The notes beneath the pieces are model-generated. The model did not search any database. It had not been told where the DNA came from and saw only the letters and a list, made by a program, of their open reading frames with translations. Below are positions 1-9,250 of a DNA stretch of 64,000 nt, piece after piece. The DNA is taken from the NCBI GenBank assembly GCA_015063605.1, contig SVTV01000002.1, positions 1-64,000 of the forward strand, read 5' to 3'. Source of the DNA: Oscillospiraceae bacterium. Lineage in GTDB: Bacteria > Bacillota > Clostridia > Oscillospirales > SIG627. The translations under genes and the position numbers were made by a program. Position 1 is the first letter of the stretch, and every line of letters begins with the position of its first letter.

Positions 1-86
1 TTGTTTGTTGTGGTGACTACATTTTACACCTTGGTGAGAATATTGTCTATACTTTTTTCGGGTGTTGCACTTATTATTATAATCTG

Positions 87-135
87 CCGAGGTGGCATGA
101 CGAAGTCATGACGGAGGAATTGTTCTTTGCTTTAA
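87..135. repeat. Solo right arm of type I hairpin-slot element (cluster A)
   Basis: GAGGTGGCATGACGAAGTCATGACGGAGGAATTGTTCTTTGCTTTAA, same as right arms of complete units elsewhere in the window. Confidence 0.8.
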
Positions 136-144
136 ACATTCTAT

Positions 145-1428
145 TTATCTACAAGATTTTACTATCTCAATTCCCGTGTTGATGAGCGTTTCCGCCGTAC
201 CTACGGTGTAGATGGAGGATGTGGCTTCATATCCTGCGCTTGCTTCAAAGGCATCGGAGGTGGGGAGATATCCCTCATATCCGTTTGCACAGCAGCAAAC
301 AAATGTGGTTTTGAATTCGGAAGCCTTCTTTATCTGTCTGCCGATTTCTGTGAAGGGCTCGCCGGGCATGGAAACGAAGCAAATATCGGAAAAAGCGATT
401 CCGCAAACGGGAAGATCAAGCTCTTTCATACCGGCAAAGCGGAGTATCTTTCTTGAAAGAGTGACCTTGCCGAGATTCGTCATATTGCCGCCGGAATATA
501 CGTTTCCTTCTTCTTTGTCTTTGAGGAATTCCTTTGCTTCCTTTACTGCCTCTTCATCCGTATTCTTGAGAGGAACGGGAGCGAATTTTTCCATGAAGCT
601 TACCTTGCCGTCGTCACATTCCGTAAGCTTATCCAACGCTCCGAGAGCGGAAAGAGCGATTATTCTGCCCATGCTCTTGGAATGCTCATAGCCGCCCCAT
701 GCCTTTCCGTTGTGAGGAGCTACATTTATGTGATTTGTATCGCCCTGACAGCCGTTGAAGTATACGCAGTACATGTTGGGCTCAAGAGTCTCCACGGTGG
801 AACGGCAGAAGCCGGGGAAGTCTGCGGATGCCTTCGTGCCGCCTATTACATCGGGATGTACCTGATATTGAACGAGTAAAATATCTTTCTTGCCTTCTCT
901 CTTAATGAGAACAGCCTGGAGCTGAGGATCGGGCTCGCCGATGGGAGCTACTATATCGGGATTGAAAATGCCGGGATTGGTCTTGACCTCGCCGTTTTTC
1001 ATCCTGAATCTACGTATAAACGCAATATCGTATACCTTACTGTGAGCCGTGTAAATTTTGGAATTTGTAAGATCGGCAACAGCCATTTTCGCCGCATCGC
1101 AAAGTCTTCTGAGAAGAAACTCGTTGTACTTGGGATCATGGTCGCCGCCTCTGAGGGAGGGAGCTGTGTGAGTATGTGTGCATGCTACCATTACCGCATC
1201 CTTGGGAACGCCTGCCGATTCAGCTATTGCGGGAAGCCATTCCTGTATCATGGGAATGCCTATGATATCAACGCTCATGAGAACGGCTGTCTTTTCGCCG
1301 TCGGAAACCGCAACCGCACTTGCATACAAGGGATCGAGATATCCGTCGTTGAATCTGTAATTGAAGTATCCGCTTAAGCCTATTCCGCAAAATGGAGTTA
1401 TATCTACACGTGCAAAACCTGTTTTCAT
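145..1428 (-). CDS. Neutral/alkaline non-lysosomal ceramidase-like protein
   Basis: 427 aa ORF; N-terminal MKTGFARVDITP...G and CTHTHTAPSL motif typical of the family. Confidence 0.75.
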   Translation of the reverse strand: MKTGFARVDITPFCGIGLSGYFNYRFNDGYLDPLYASAVAVSDGEKTAVLMSVDIIGIPMIQEWLPAIAESAGVPKDAVMVACTHTHTAPSLRGGDHDPKYNEFLLRRLCDAAKMAVADLTNSKIYTAHSKVYDIAFIRRFRMKNGEVKTNPGIFNPDIVAPIGEPDPQLQAVLIKREGKKDILLVQYQVHPDVIGGTKASADFPGFCRSTVETLEPNMYCVYFNGCQGDTNHINVAPHNGKAWGGYEHSKSMGRIIALSALGALDKLTECDDGKVSFMEKFAPVPLKNTDEEAVKEAKEFLKDKEEGNVYSGGNMTNLGKVTLSRKILRFAGMKELDLPVCGIAFSDICFVSMPGEPFTEIGRQIKKASEFKTTFVCCCANGYEGYLPTSDAFEASAGYEATSSIYTVGTAETLINTGIEIVKSCR

Positions 1429-1574
1429 ATTTATGACCGTACCTTTCTGTTCATGTCCGTTTGGAAGATAATATCTTCCTTTTAATTATACACAAATTGA
1501 CACCCTCATGCAATCCCTTTTTGCTTAATTTTTATTATTTTTTGAAGGGATATTAAAGGATTTTTATGCGCTTC

Positions 1575-1602
1575 TTGACAGAGCGAAAAAATTTGGTATA
1601 AT
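1575..1602 (+). promoter_or_regulatory. Sigma-A-type promoter for TIGR04076/pth/dusB
   Basis: TTGACA-N16-TATAAT about 35 bp upstream of the CDS at 1637. Confidence 0.65.
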
Positions 1603-1636
1603 ATTAGCAGTATGCTTGATATGAAAGGAAAATATA

Positions 1637-1939
1637 ATGGCAAGATGTAAGATAACCGTTTTGAAACGGGCATTTTTTCAAGATATAGTCGATGAATATG
1701 TGGGCTTTGAAAATTATAAGCCTTGTGAATGTATGACCGAGGGTCAGGTATTTTATACCGGCGGAGAAGCGGGCAACGAAAAGCCCGAGGGCTTCTGCGA
1801 TGAAGCGTGGAAGGCGATACACGCATACGCGCTGGTGCTCACCTGCGGCGGCACCGTTTTCGGTCAATCGAGATGTGTCACATGCTGTAATGACGGCGCA
1901 AGACCGGTGGTATTTTTATTGGAAAAGAGTGAGGAGTAA
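1637..1939 (+). CDS. TIGR04076 family protein
   Basis: 100 aa, Cys-rich, small TIGR04076-like sequence (MARCKITVLKR...C...G). Confidence 0.65.
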   Translation: MARCKITVLKRAFFQDIVDEYVGFENYKPCECMTEGQVFYTGGEAGNEKPEGFCDEAWKAIHAYALVLTCGGTVFGQSRCVTCCNDGARPVVFLLEKSEE

Positions 1940-1940
1940 T

Positions 1941-2558
1941 ATGTCAATATTCGATATTTTTAAAAAGCTTGAAAAGGAATCCGCTCCCGTGACTCCTCCC
2001 GAATACATTGTAGCGGGACTCGGTAATCCCGGCAAGGATTATGCCGAAACGCGCCATAATGCGGGATTCATGGTCATGGACTATCTTGCGGAAAAGGAAA
2101 ACATAAGGATCGACAGAGCGAAATGGAATGCGCTTTTTGCCGATGCAGAATTTTGCGGAAAAAGAGTTCTTTTCGTAAAGCCTCAGACCTTTATGAACAA
2201 ATCGGGTGAGGCTATCCGCGATATAGCGGAATTTTATAAGATACCTGCGGAAAAGATACTTATAATATACGATGATATAAACTTCGCTCCCGGCGTTATG
2301 CGTATAAGAAAGAAGGGCTCCGCGGGAGGCCACAACGGCATGAAGGATATAATCTATCAGCTCGGGACGGAAGAATTTCCCCGTTTCAGGATCGGCGTAG
2401 GCGCAAAGCCCGAGGGATGGCAGCTTTACGATTGGGTATTGGGAAAATTCTCCGCAGAGGATATTACCGAAATGAGAAAGTCCGTTGAAAACGCTTACGA
2501 GGCTTTGAAGCTTTACTTTACGGAGGGCATCGAAGAAGCGATGCAGAAATTCAATTGA
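1941..2558 (+). CDS. pth: Peptidyl-tRNA hydrolase
   Basis: IVAGLGNPGKDYAETRHNAGF, KPQTFMNKSGEA, GSAGGHNGMKDI motifs; ATG at 1941 preferred over the longer ORF start at 1800. Confidence 0.95.
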   Translation: MSIFDIFKKLEKESAPVTPPEYIVAGLGNPGKDYAETRHNAGFMVMDYLAEKENIRIDRAKWNALFADAEFCGKRVLFVKPQTFMNKSGEAIRDIAEFYKIPAEKILIIYDDINFAPGVMRIRKKGSAGGHNGMKDIIYQLGTEEFPRFRIGVGAKPEGWQLYDWVLGKFSAEDITEMRKSVENAYEALKLYFTEGIEEAMQKFN

Positions 2559-3532
2559 ATTTCCTTTCATATATAGCCTCTCTCAGCCGGGGTAATGATT
2601 CAAAAGACGCTTCCCCCGTTCTTTTTCTCGCTCCCATGGCGGGCTTTACCGACAGAGCCATGAGAGTGCTTTGCAAAAAATACGGTGCGGATCACGTCAC
2701 CACGGAAATGATATCGTCAAAAGCCGTTTGGTACAAGGATAAAAAGACCTTTGAATTGGGTATGTTCGACAGCACGGAAGCGCCCTGCTCCGTACAGCTT
2801 TTCGGAGACGATCCCGATGTGATGCTTCACGCCGCAAGGGAGCTTCTTGCAAGATATCCGTATTGCGCCGTCGATATCAATATGGGATGTCCCGTGCCGA
2901 AGATAGTGAAAAATCATGAGGGCAGTGCATTGATGAAGGAGCCCGAATTGGTGGAAAGAATAGTTTCCCGTCTTGCGGAAAATCTTCCCGTTCCCGTTAC
3001 GGTGAAAATAAGAGCCGGATGGGACAGCAGATCCATAAATGCTCCCGAGATCGCCCGCCGTGCGGAAAAGGGCGGTGCCGCTGCCGTATTCGTTCACGGC
3101 AGAACGAGAGAAATGATGTATCAGCCTTCGGTAATGCTTCCCGTTATAAAGGATGTAAAGGATGCTGTTTCGATCCCCGTTATCGGCAACGGCGATATAA
3201 CGGACGGAAAGAGCGCTTTGAATATGGTGAATGTTACGGGATGCGACGCTCTTATGGTGGGCAGAGGAGCTTTGGGCAAGCCGTGGATATTCAATGAGAT
3301 AAAGAATTCCTTCAACGAAACGGGAGAATTTTCAATTCCCGATGTGAAGGATGTTATAAAAGAGCATATCGAATTGAAAAAGAGCTTCTGTACCGATCAC
3401 ATTGCCGTAAATGAGCTGAGAGGTCAGATACCGCATTATATCAAGGGCACGACAGGCAGCGCTTCCATGCGTGCAAAAATAAATTCCGCCACAAGCCTTA
3501 CACAGATAGCGGAATTGGTAGAGAAGATGTAA
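2555..3532 (+). CDS. dusB: tRNA-dihydrouridine synthase
   Basis: LAPMAGFTDRAMR, DINMGCPVPKIVKN, GNGDI motifs; TTG start overlaps pth stop. Confidence 0.93.
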   Translation: MNFLSYIASLSRGNDSKDASPVLFLAPMAGFTDRAMRVLCKKYGADHVTTEMISSKAVWYKDKKTFELGMFDSTEAPCSVQLFGDDPDVMLHAARELLARYPYCAVDINMGCPVPKIVKNHEGSALMKEPELVERIVSRLAENLPVPVTVKIRAGWDSRSINAPEIARRAEKGGAAAVFVHGRTREMMYQPSVMLPVIKDVKDAVSIPVIGNGDITDGKSALNMVNVTGCDALMVGRGALGKPWIFNEIKNSFNETGEFSIPDVKDVIKEHIELKKSFCTDHIAVNELRGQIPHYIKGTTGSASMRAKINSATSLTQIAELVEKM

Positions 3533-3588
3533 ATAATTTTAAAAATGCAGGGGCGGTTCAAGGATCGCCACTTAAAATTTCACATATT

Positions 3589-4824
3589 TTACTTACCGCC
3601 TAACAGCCAATCGACTGCATTTACAACATTTATTCCGTCGTAATTTCCGAGAGTGAAGCGGTCAAGAGTTATAACGGTCTTGGAATAATTGTCGCTGATA
3701 CTTCTCAGGGGCATCATTTCTCTTTCAAAGGTAGACTCCTCGACCATAGAAGCAGTCACCTGATAATAATGGATATCATCACCTTTTCTTGCGACAAAAT
3801 CGACCTCGGCGGCTCCGAGCTTTCCGATGTTTATATTGTATCCGCGGCGCAGAAGCTCAAAATAAATTATATTTTCAAGTGAAAAGCCCAGATCATATCT
3901 TTCTCTTGCAAGAAGATGCCGGCGCAAACCGAGATCCACGATATACATCTTCTGATTCTTTTTCAAAAGCTGCTTCCCGAGAATATCAAAGCGCTCTGCG
4001 GGATAAAAAATATACGGCTCTGTTAAAGCCTCCACATAATCATCCACGGTATTTTGTGATACTTTTCTTCCGCTTGATGTAACGTAATCGGCAATGCTTT
4101 TGATCGAAACGGGACTGCCAATGGAGCTTGCAAGAAATTTGGATATATTTTTCAGAAGAGCTATATCCGTTATCTTACGCTTGTTGGAATCGTTCTCTTT
4201 GCGCTTTTGGCGTTCTTCGATATCCTTTATAATTATGGTGTTGTAGATGCCTTCCAGATAGACATCTATTTTTTCGCTGTCGTTTCCGAGCTTGGCTACG
4301 TAAGGCAGTCCGCCGTTTTTCATATATTCAGCAAACAGTACGTCCTTATCACCCGATCGTTTAAGCTCGAAAAATTCGGAGAAAGAGAGCGGAAGCATTT
4401 TTATTTCAACATATCTGCCCGATAAAAGCGTGGCAAGCTCACCGGAAAGCAGATAGGCGTTAGAGCCTGTAATATATACGTCCACATTCTTTTTTACGTA
4501 TAAGCTGTCTACAGCTTTTTGAAAATTCTCAACCTGCTGTATCTCATCAAGAAAAACATAAGTCGTTTTTGTTTCGTGCAATCTTTCTTTCACGTAATTG
4601 TAAAGAACCTTGTAATCCAATAACTCTTCATATTCCAGCTCTTCAAAATTTACGGATATTATCTGCTCCTCTTCGACACCTTGCGTTTTCAAATACTCAC
4701 GGTACATTTCAAGTAACGTGGATTTTCCGCAGCGGCGTATACCGGTAACCACTTTTATTACCTGCTCGTCCTTCCACTTTTTTAATTGATCCAAATATTC
4801 GTGACGCAGTACCATAGCTCTCAA
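3589..4824 (-). CDS. AAA ATPase with C-terminal DUF4143-like domain
   Basis: Walker A GIRRCGKSTLLE, VFLDEIQ, C-terminal EVDFVARKGD nuclease-like motif. Confidence 0.9.
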   Translation of the reverse strand: MRAMVLRHEYLDQLKKWKDEQVIKVVTGIRRCGKSTLLEMYREYLKTQGVEEEQIISVNFEELEYEELLDYKVLYNYVKERLHETKTTYVFLDEIQQVENFQKAVDSLYVKKNVDVYITGSNAYLLSGELATLLSGRYVEIKMLPLSFSEFFELKRSGDKDVLFAEYMKNGGLPYVAKLGNDSEKIDVYLEGIYNTIIIKDIEERQKRKENDSNKRKITDIALLKNISKFLASSIGSPVSIKSIADYVTSSGRKVSQNTVDDYVEALTEPYIFYPAERFDILGKQLLKKNQKMYIVDLGLRRHLLARERYDLGFSLENIIYFELLRRGYNINIGKLGAAEVDFVARKGDDIHYYQVTASMVEESTFEREMMPLRSISDNYSKTVITLDRFTLGNYDGINVVNAVDWLLGGK

Positions 4825-4852
4825 CCTTTCGTAATAATTTTCCTTATGCGAT

Positions 4853-4882
4853 CATTATACTTTATTATATCCTTTTTGTCAA
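4853..4882 (-). promoter_or_regulatory. Promoter of DUF4143 ATPase
   Basis: Minus strand TTGACA-N17-TATAAT. Confidence 0.6.
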
Positions 4883-4886
4883 GAGT

Positions 4887-4947
4887 TTATTCCGAGATCG
4901 GCATAAACTTTCGGATTTGTAAAGATTATTCCGAAATCGGCATAAAC
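4887..4947. repeat. Pair of 22-bp near-palindromic repeats
   Basis: TTATTCCGAGATCGGCATAAAC (4887-4908) and TTATTCCGAAATCGGCATAAAC (4926-4947), one mismatch. Confidence 0.9.
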
Positions 4948-4955
4948 AAGATAAA

Positions 4956-4989
4956 ATCAGGGCTGTCCCACATCTTCGTGAGACAGCCC
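4956..4989. repeat. 34-bp stem-loop repeat, copy 1
   Basis: ATCAGGGCTGTCCCACATCTTCGTGAGACAGCCC, identical to 6067-6100. Confidence 0.95.
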
Positions 4990-5038
4990 CCGTTTTTTTA
5001 TTAATACTCTGTTCCTTTTTACTTGACCGGCGATACTC

Positions 5039-5494
5039 TTATCCTTCGCAAATATTAATAATATCTTTATTTAGCTTTTCCGCATACTTCATCGCCGCGT
5101 AAGCACCGCCTTTACTTCGATTCACGTAAAATATCACAAGATCGGAGCGATCAATCATCCATCTGTTTTTTACCGTGATAACAGCTTTAGGATGTACACC
5201 ATATGTATCCGCCGGAATAAGAACGCTATCGTAATACTTTTCATAATATTCTATATCTGCTACCTTATACGGAAGAACCAATATCATATCATTATTCTCA
5301 TTGCCGTATTCCTTTTGGAGTTGTTTAATGATCGACGCCGCAAATTCATCAAACTCACCGTTACGCCCTATTAGAAACGTTACATACTGTTTAGTACATA
5401 TCAACTCCTTCACAATGGGAATAAGAAATTTTTCCATCTTCGACAGATCTTCGATCTCCCTGTGACCAAACAGAGAAACAGTAAAAACATTCAT
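5039..5494 (-). CDS. SLOG/DUF1273-like protein
   Basis: 151 aa; SLFGHR N-terminus, GEFDEFA, DLVIFYVNRSKGGAYAAMKYA: Rossmann-like SLOG pattern. Confidence 0.6.
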   Translation of the reverse strand: MNVFTVSLFGHREIEDLSKMEKFLIPIVKELICTKQYVTFLIGRNGEFDEFAASIIKQLQKEYGNENNDMILVLPYKVADIEYYEKYYDSVLIPADTYGVHPKAVITVKNRWMIDRSDLVIFYVNRSKGGAYAAMKYAEKLNKDIINICEG

Positions 5495-5711
5495 ATTTTT
5501 CGCTTTGCTCCGTTACTATAAGCACAATATTTTTAAATTTAGTATTTATAGTATATCACAATATGAAAATAATATCAATAGTCTGTGTAATTTTGTTTTA
5601 AATATTTATAGACTATATAGCGGTATTTTTGAATCTATGCTTGGTAATCATTTTAATGCAGTCTGTCTGATGAAAAATGATTCTCCCGTCAAGAAAGGTA
5701 CAGTTCAGATC

Positions 5712-6050
5712 ATGAGTGATTTTGCTAAGATTTTGGGGCAGCGAATAAGAAATTACAGAACATCAAAGGGATTAAGTCAGGAAAAACTTGCGGAGCTTTC
5801 CGGATTTCATCCGACCTATATCGGTCAGGTTGAACGAGGCGAGAAAAACGCCACGGTTGACAGCGTACAAAAGATATCTGCCGCTTTGGGCATTTCTCTG
5901 TCGAAATTATTTGAGAAGCTCGGAGCTCAAGAAACGGAAGCGCGCAATATTCCTCTTGAATGTTACGAATTTCTTTCAGCGAAAACAAAAGAAGAGCAGG
6001 AACATATTTACACGATCCTGCTTGAAATAGACAAATATAAAAACAAATAA
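5712..6050 (+). CDS. XRE-family HTH transcriptional regulator
   Basis: LGQRIRNYRTSKGLSQEKLAELSGFHPTYIGQVERGEKNATVDSVQKISAALG; ATG at 5712 within ORF 5505-6050. Confidence 0.9.
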   Translation: MSDFAKILGQRIRNYRTSKGLSQEKLAELSGFHPTYIGQVERGEKNATVDSVQKISAALGISLSKLFEKLGAQETEARNIPLECYEFLSAKTKEEQEHIYTILLEIDKYKNK

Positions 6051-6066
6051 ATTTATTCTTAAAGTA

Positions 6067-6100
6067 ATCAGGGCTGTCCCACATCTTCGTGAGACAGCCC
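6067..6100. repeat. 34-bp stem-loop repeat, copy 2
   Basis: Identical to 4956-4989. Confidence 0.95.
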
Positions 6101-6123
6101 AAAAACTTTTATTATTCTACCGC

Positions 6124-7989
6124 TTAATATGCGTAAATATATTTCTTTATCGCTAAATACAGCTTAGGATCTACGGAATTTCCGTATTCGTTACGAATCT
6201 CGAAATGGAGATGCGTACCGCTTACACGTCCCGTGTCACCTGCGTATGCAATCAACTGACCCTGCTTAACGATGTCACCGACCTCACAGGCAAAACCGGT
6301 AAATTTCTCCGTTCTTCTGCCGACGTGTCCCAGATGGGCATATCTTGTCAACATACCGTTGGGATGCTTCACATCGATATAATTACCGTAGGAGGAATGT
6401 CCCGTAACAACGGCAACAACCTCGCCCGACATTGCGGCGTAAACGGGAGTTCTGTAATCCGTTTCTATATCCATACCGTTGTGGTAATTGGCGGAAGATG
6501 TATAGAATATACTTCTCCAGCCGAACTTACTCGTAACGATTATCGTATCATCACCTATGGGCGAGAAGAATACCTTCTTGCCGGCATTGGGATCGTTTTC
6601 GGGATAAAGTCTCGTGCCCCGCACAATTACCTTGTCGGTCTTGTCCTCAAGCACTGCCTTTTCCTTGATCGTACGCTTAACTTCCTTACCGTCAACGTAT
6701 GTGACCTCGGCAAGAACGTTCATTACGCCGTTTTTGCCTTCCGTTTCCACATACTCGGTACCTACGTAAGAATCGGGATCGTCCTTATACACAACGGAAT
6801 ATGAAATCATTTCCGTATATTCAAGATCTCTGTTTATCTTGAATGCGGCGTGAACGGATCCTGCCTCATCCATATCCGACATAGCATCGGCAAGAGTCTT
6901 GGAATCTATATAATATGCACTGACCTTGTCTTCGTTTTCCTCTGCTTCTGCGCTGTTGCCGAAGGAAGCGCTTATTACAGTGTTCTTTACCTCTTCGGTC
7001 TCAAGCTCGCTTCTGCTGTATACACTGTACACATCCTCGCTGAGCATTCTTACAAGCTTTGCTTCGCTCTTAAAGGAGGTAACGGGGTATATATCCTCGG
7101 AATAAGTTATCTCATTTGCAAAAGATACATTATTTGCTCCGGGATTGAGCTCTTTTCCGATCTCAATAGCGGTGTTGACAGCGTTTACCAAGGTTTCCTT
7201 ATCGGAACTTGCGGCAAACAGCTCACCGTCTATATAGAGACCGTGGCCTTCTTTTATGTAATCGGCTGTATATGTTTCGAATGTATTCTTCAACGTCAAG
7301 GAAGATACGAAAAGATCCTTTTCCTCGTTTCTCGATTCAATGGAATATGTCACCTTTGCAGGATACTTGAATGCATATCCCAATATATCCGAGGCGTCCT
7401 CTTCGATTTCTTCTATAACACGGTCCACATCGCTTTTGGATTCAACAAAGCCTATTCTATTACCGTTCACATTCGCAACTATATCTATGTTCATTGGGAA
7501 GTAAGAGGAAATAACGAAAACAGCTATTGCGGCGCTTACCGCAGGAGAGATGTAGGCGAAGTTTCGTCTGATGAATCCGAAAATGCGTTTTACAAGCCCC
7601 GCTTTGCACTTTTCATCACCGGGATGACTAACCTTTTCGGTGATCCTTTCGGAAGCGAAATTTTCCAACACGGAAAGGATAACATCGTATACGGAATTAC
7701 GGGTATATTTTCTGTCGTCGCCGTACCATCCCGCAGGATGACGGGCAATATGCTCGAATTCCTTCTTCAAGCGTCTTTCCTTCTTAGAGGATTTCTCGCT
7801 TGCGTAGATATAAAGTGCGTTATAAGCGGAATCGACAAGTCCGAGACCGTTCTTTCTGAAGCTCTTATAAAGCTTCGAATAGCTCTTATTGTCCGATACG
7901 TCATGTCGCGGAGCCGATTGTATGCATTCTTCAGCTTCTGCGCCTACACTGTGATTCGATGATTCGGTTGTCTGCAATGGCTCCACCAC
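6124..7989 (-). CDS. G5-domain and M23 peptidase protein (cell-wall hydrolase)
   Basis: TM segment near residue 150; C-terminal YHNGMDI...GEVVAV...GYGNYIDVKHPNG...YAHL...GDTGRVSGTHLHFEI; likely GTG start. Confidence 0.9.
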   Translation of the reverse strand: MVEPLQTTESSNHSVGAEAEECIQSAPRHDVSDNKSYSKLYKSFRKNGLGLVDSAYNALYIYASEKSSKKERRLKKEFEHIARHPAGWYGDDRKYTRNSVYDVILSVLENFASERITEKVSHPGDEKCKAGLVKRIFGFIRRNFAYISPAVSAAIAVFVISSYFPMNIDIVANVNGNRIGFVESKSDVDRVIEEIEEDASDILGYAFKYPAKVTYSIESRNEEKDLFVSSLTLKNTFETYTADYIKEGHGLYIDGELFAASSDKETLVNAVNTAIEIGKELNPGANNVSFANEITYSEDIYPVTSFKSEAKLVRMLSEDVYSVYSRSELETEEVKNTVISASFGNSAEAEENEDKVSAYYIDSKTLADAMSDMDEAGSVHAAFKINRDLEYTEMISYSVVYKDDPDSYVGTEYVETEGKNGVMNVLAEVTYVDGKEVKRTIKEKAVLEDKTDKVIVRGTRLYPENDPNAGKKVFFSPIGDDTIIVTSKFGWRSIFYTSSANYHNGMDIETDYRTPVYAAMSGEVVAVVTGHSSYGNYIDVKHPNGMLTRYAHLGHVGRRTEKFTGFACEVGDIVKQGQLIAYAGDTGRVSGTHLHFEIRNEYGNSVDPKLYLAIKKYIYAY

Positions 7990-8105
7990 CCTTCTTTAAC
8001 GTATTGCACAGCGGTCTTTTTATATACAAAAAACCGCGGCTATCTATATAAACCCTTGCGGGAAAAGCCTACCACGGTGACAGATACCGTATTGTAGGTT
8101 CATAT

Positions 8106-8134
8106 ATTATACCCTAAAATCTCCCATTTGTCAA
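8106..8134 (-). promoter_or_regulatory. Promoter of M23 peptidase gene
   Basis: Minus strand TTGACA-N17-TATAAT. Confidence 0.75.
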
Positions 8135-8222
8135 GTCTTTTTTTCGTTAAGAACATGACCATTTTCGTATTTTATGGTATATTTTACGAAAAATACCGGT
8201 AAAATGACTGTCTTTGGCGAAA

Positions 8223-9029
8223 TTACCTGCCAAGCTCTTCGGCTCTTTTTGTGCAGGCAAGCATAGCCTCTATAACGGCATTTTTGAAGTCATATTTTTC
8301 AAAAACGTCTCTTGCGGCTCTTGTTGTGCCTCCGGGAGACGTGACCATATCGGCAAGCTCCATGGGAGTTTTTCCGCTCTTCATTATCATTTCCGCAGCG
8401 CCCGCAAAGACCGCCGCAGACAAAAATGCTGCCTCCTCCCTTGAGAAGCCCTGACGGTATGCACCCTCGCTCATTGCATCCGCAAGAAGGAAAAGATATG
8501 CGGGGCTGGAGCTTGTAAGGGATATGACACTGTTCATTTTATCCTCGGTCAATGTGAACGCCGTTCCCGAAGCGGAGAAAAAGCTCTTTACTCTTTCAAA
8601 TACATCACAAGGTACATTTTCGCTCGGCGAAAGAGCGCTTACACCCTTACCAACCATAACGGGAGTGTTGGGCATTACACGGATAACGGGACAATTCTCT
8701 CCCATTATATTCCGGATAAAGGAGATGGATATTCCCGCCGCGATAGTCACAAATACCGTCTTACCGCTTTCATATCCGCCTGCCTTGAATTCCTTTAAAA
8801 CATCCTCTATCTGATTGGGCTTTACAGCAAGAAATACGATCTCGCATTTTCCCGCAAGGTCGCCGGGGCTTGTTGTAAAGGATGCCTCGGGGTAGATCTC
8901 CTTTTTGCCCGTGTCTCTGTCACAGATATAAAGCTCCTTTTCGGATACCAATCCATTGCTTATCATGGCGGAAATAATGGCACCGCCCATATTTCCCGCA
9001 CCTATAAATCCTATCATATTAATTAACAT
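8223..9029 (-). CDS. proC: Pyrroline-5-carboxylate reductase
   Basis: IGFIGAGNMGGAII, VIRVMPNTPVMVGKG, LADMVTSPGGTTRAA. Confidence 0.95.
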   Translation of the reverse strand: MLINMIGFIGAGNMGGAIISAMISNGLVSEKELYICDRDTGKKEIYPEASFTTSPGDLAGKCEIVFLAVKPNQIEDVLKEFKAGGYESGKTVFVTIAAGISISFIRNIMGENCPVIRVMPNTPVMVGKGVSALSPSENVPCDVFERVKSFFSASGTAFTLTEDKMNSVISLTSSSPAYLFLLADAMSEGAYRQGFSREEAAFLSAAVFAGAAEMIMKSGKTPMELADMVTSPGGTTRAARDVFEKYDFKNAVIEAMLACTKRAEELGR

Positions 9030-9060
9030 ACCTTTCTGTCGGTTCTTAATGAAGCCTGAC

Positions 9061-9150
9061 TAAAAACAAATAACCGCCCCGGCAAAAGGTAGCGGTTAAA
9101 TTCTTTAAATTCCAACCTGAGGTCTCACCGTCTGCGGTTGCCTTATTTTC
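9061..9150 (-). promoter_or_regulatory. Putative attenuator-like leader of proC
   Basis: Minus strand: CAACC...GGTTG stem-loop followed by AACCGC...GCGGTT stem and T-rich tract; two AACCGC segments can compete for one GCGGTT. Confidence 0.5.
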
Positions 9151-9215
9151 ATTTATATTATACTATCGAATTACGGGAATGTCAATACATTTTTCCCGTA
9201 AGGTGTTATTTCCTA

Positions 9216-9244
9216 TTGCAAATTTCAAAACCATATAGTATAAT
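9216..9244 (+). promoter_or_regulatory. Sigma-A-type promoter
   Basis: TTGCAA-N17-TATAAT. Confidence 0.7.
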
Positions 9245-9250
9245 AATTCT

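Noticed and set aside
1042-1377. 111-aa plus-strand ORF and other ORFs antisense to the ceramidase-like gene
   Set aside because: Antisense shadow ORFs, no RBS or domain support.
6850-7962. 370-aa plus-strand ORF
   Set aside because: Antisense to the M23/G5 peptidase gene; no domain signature.
9061-9150. T-box leader for proC
   Set aside because: Too short and lacks the GGGTGGNACCGCG antiterminator element.
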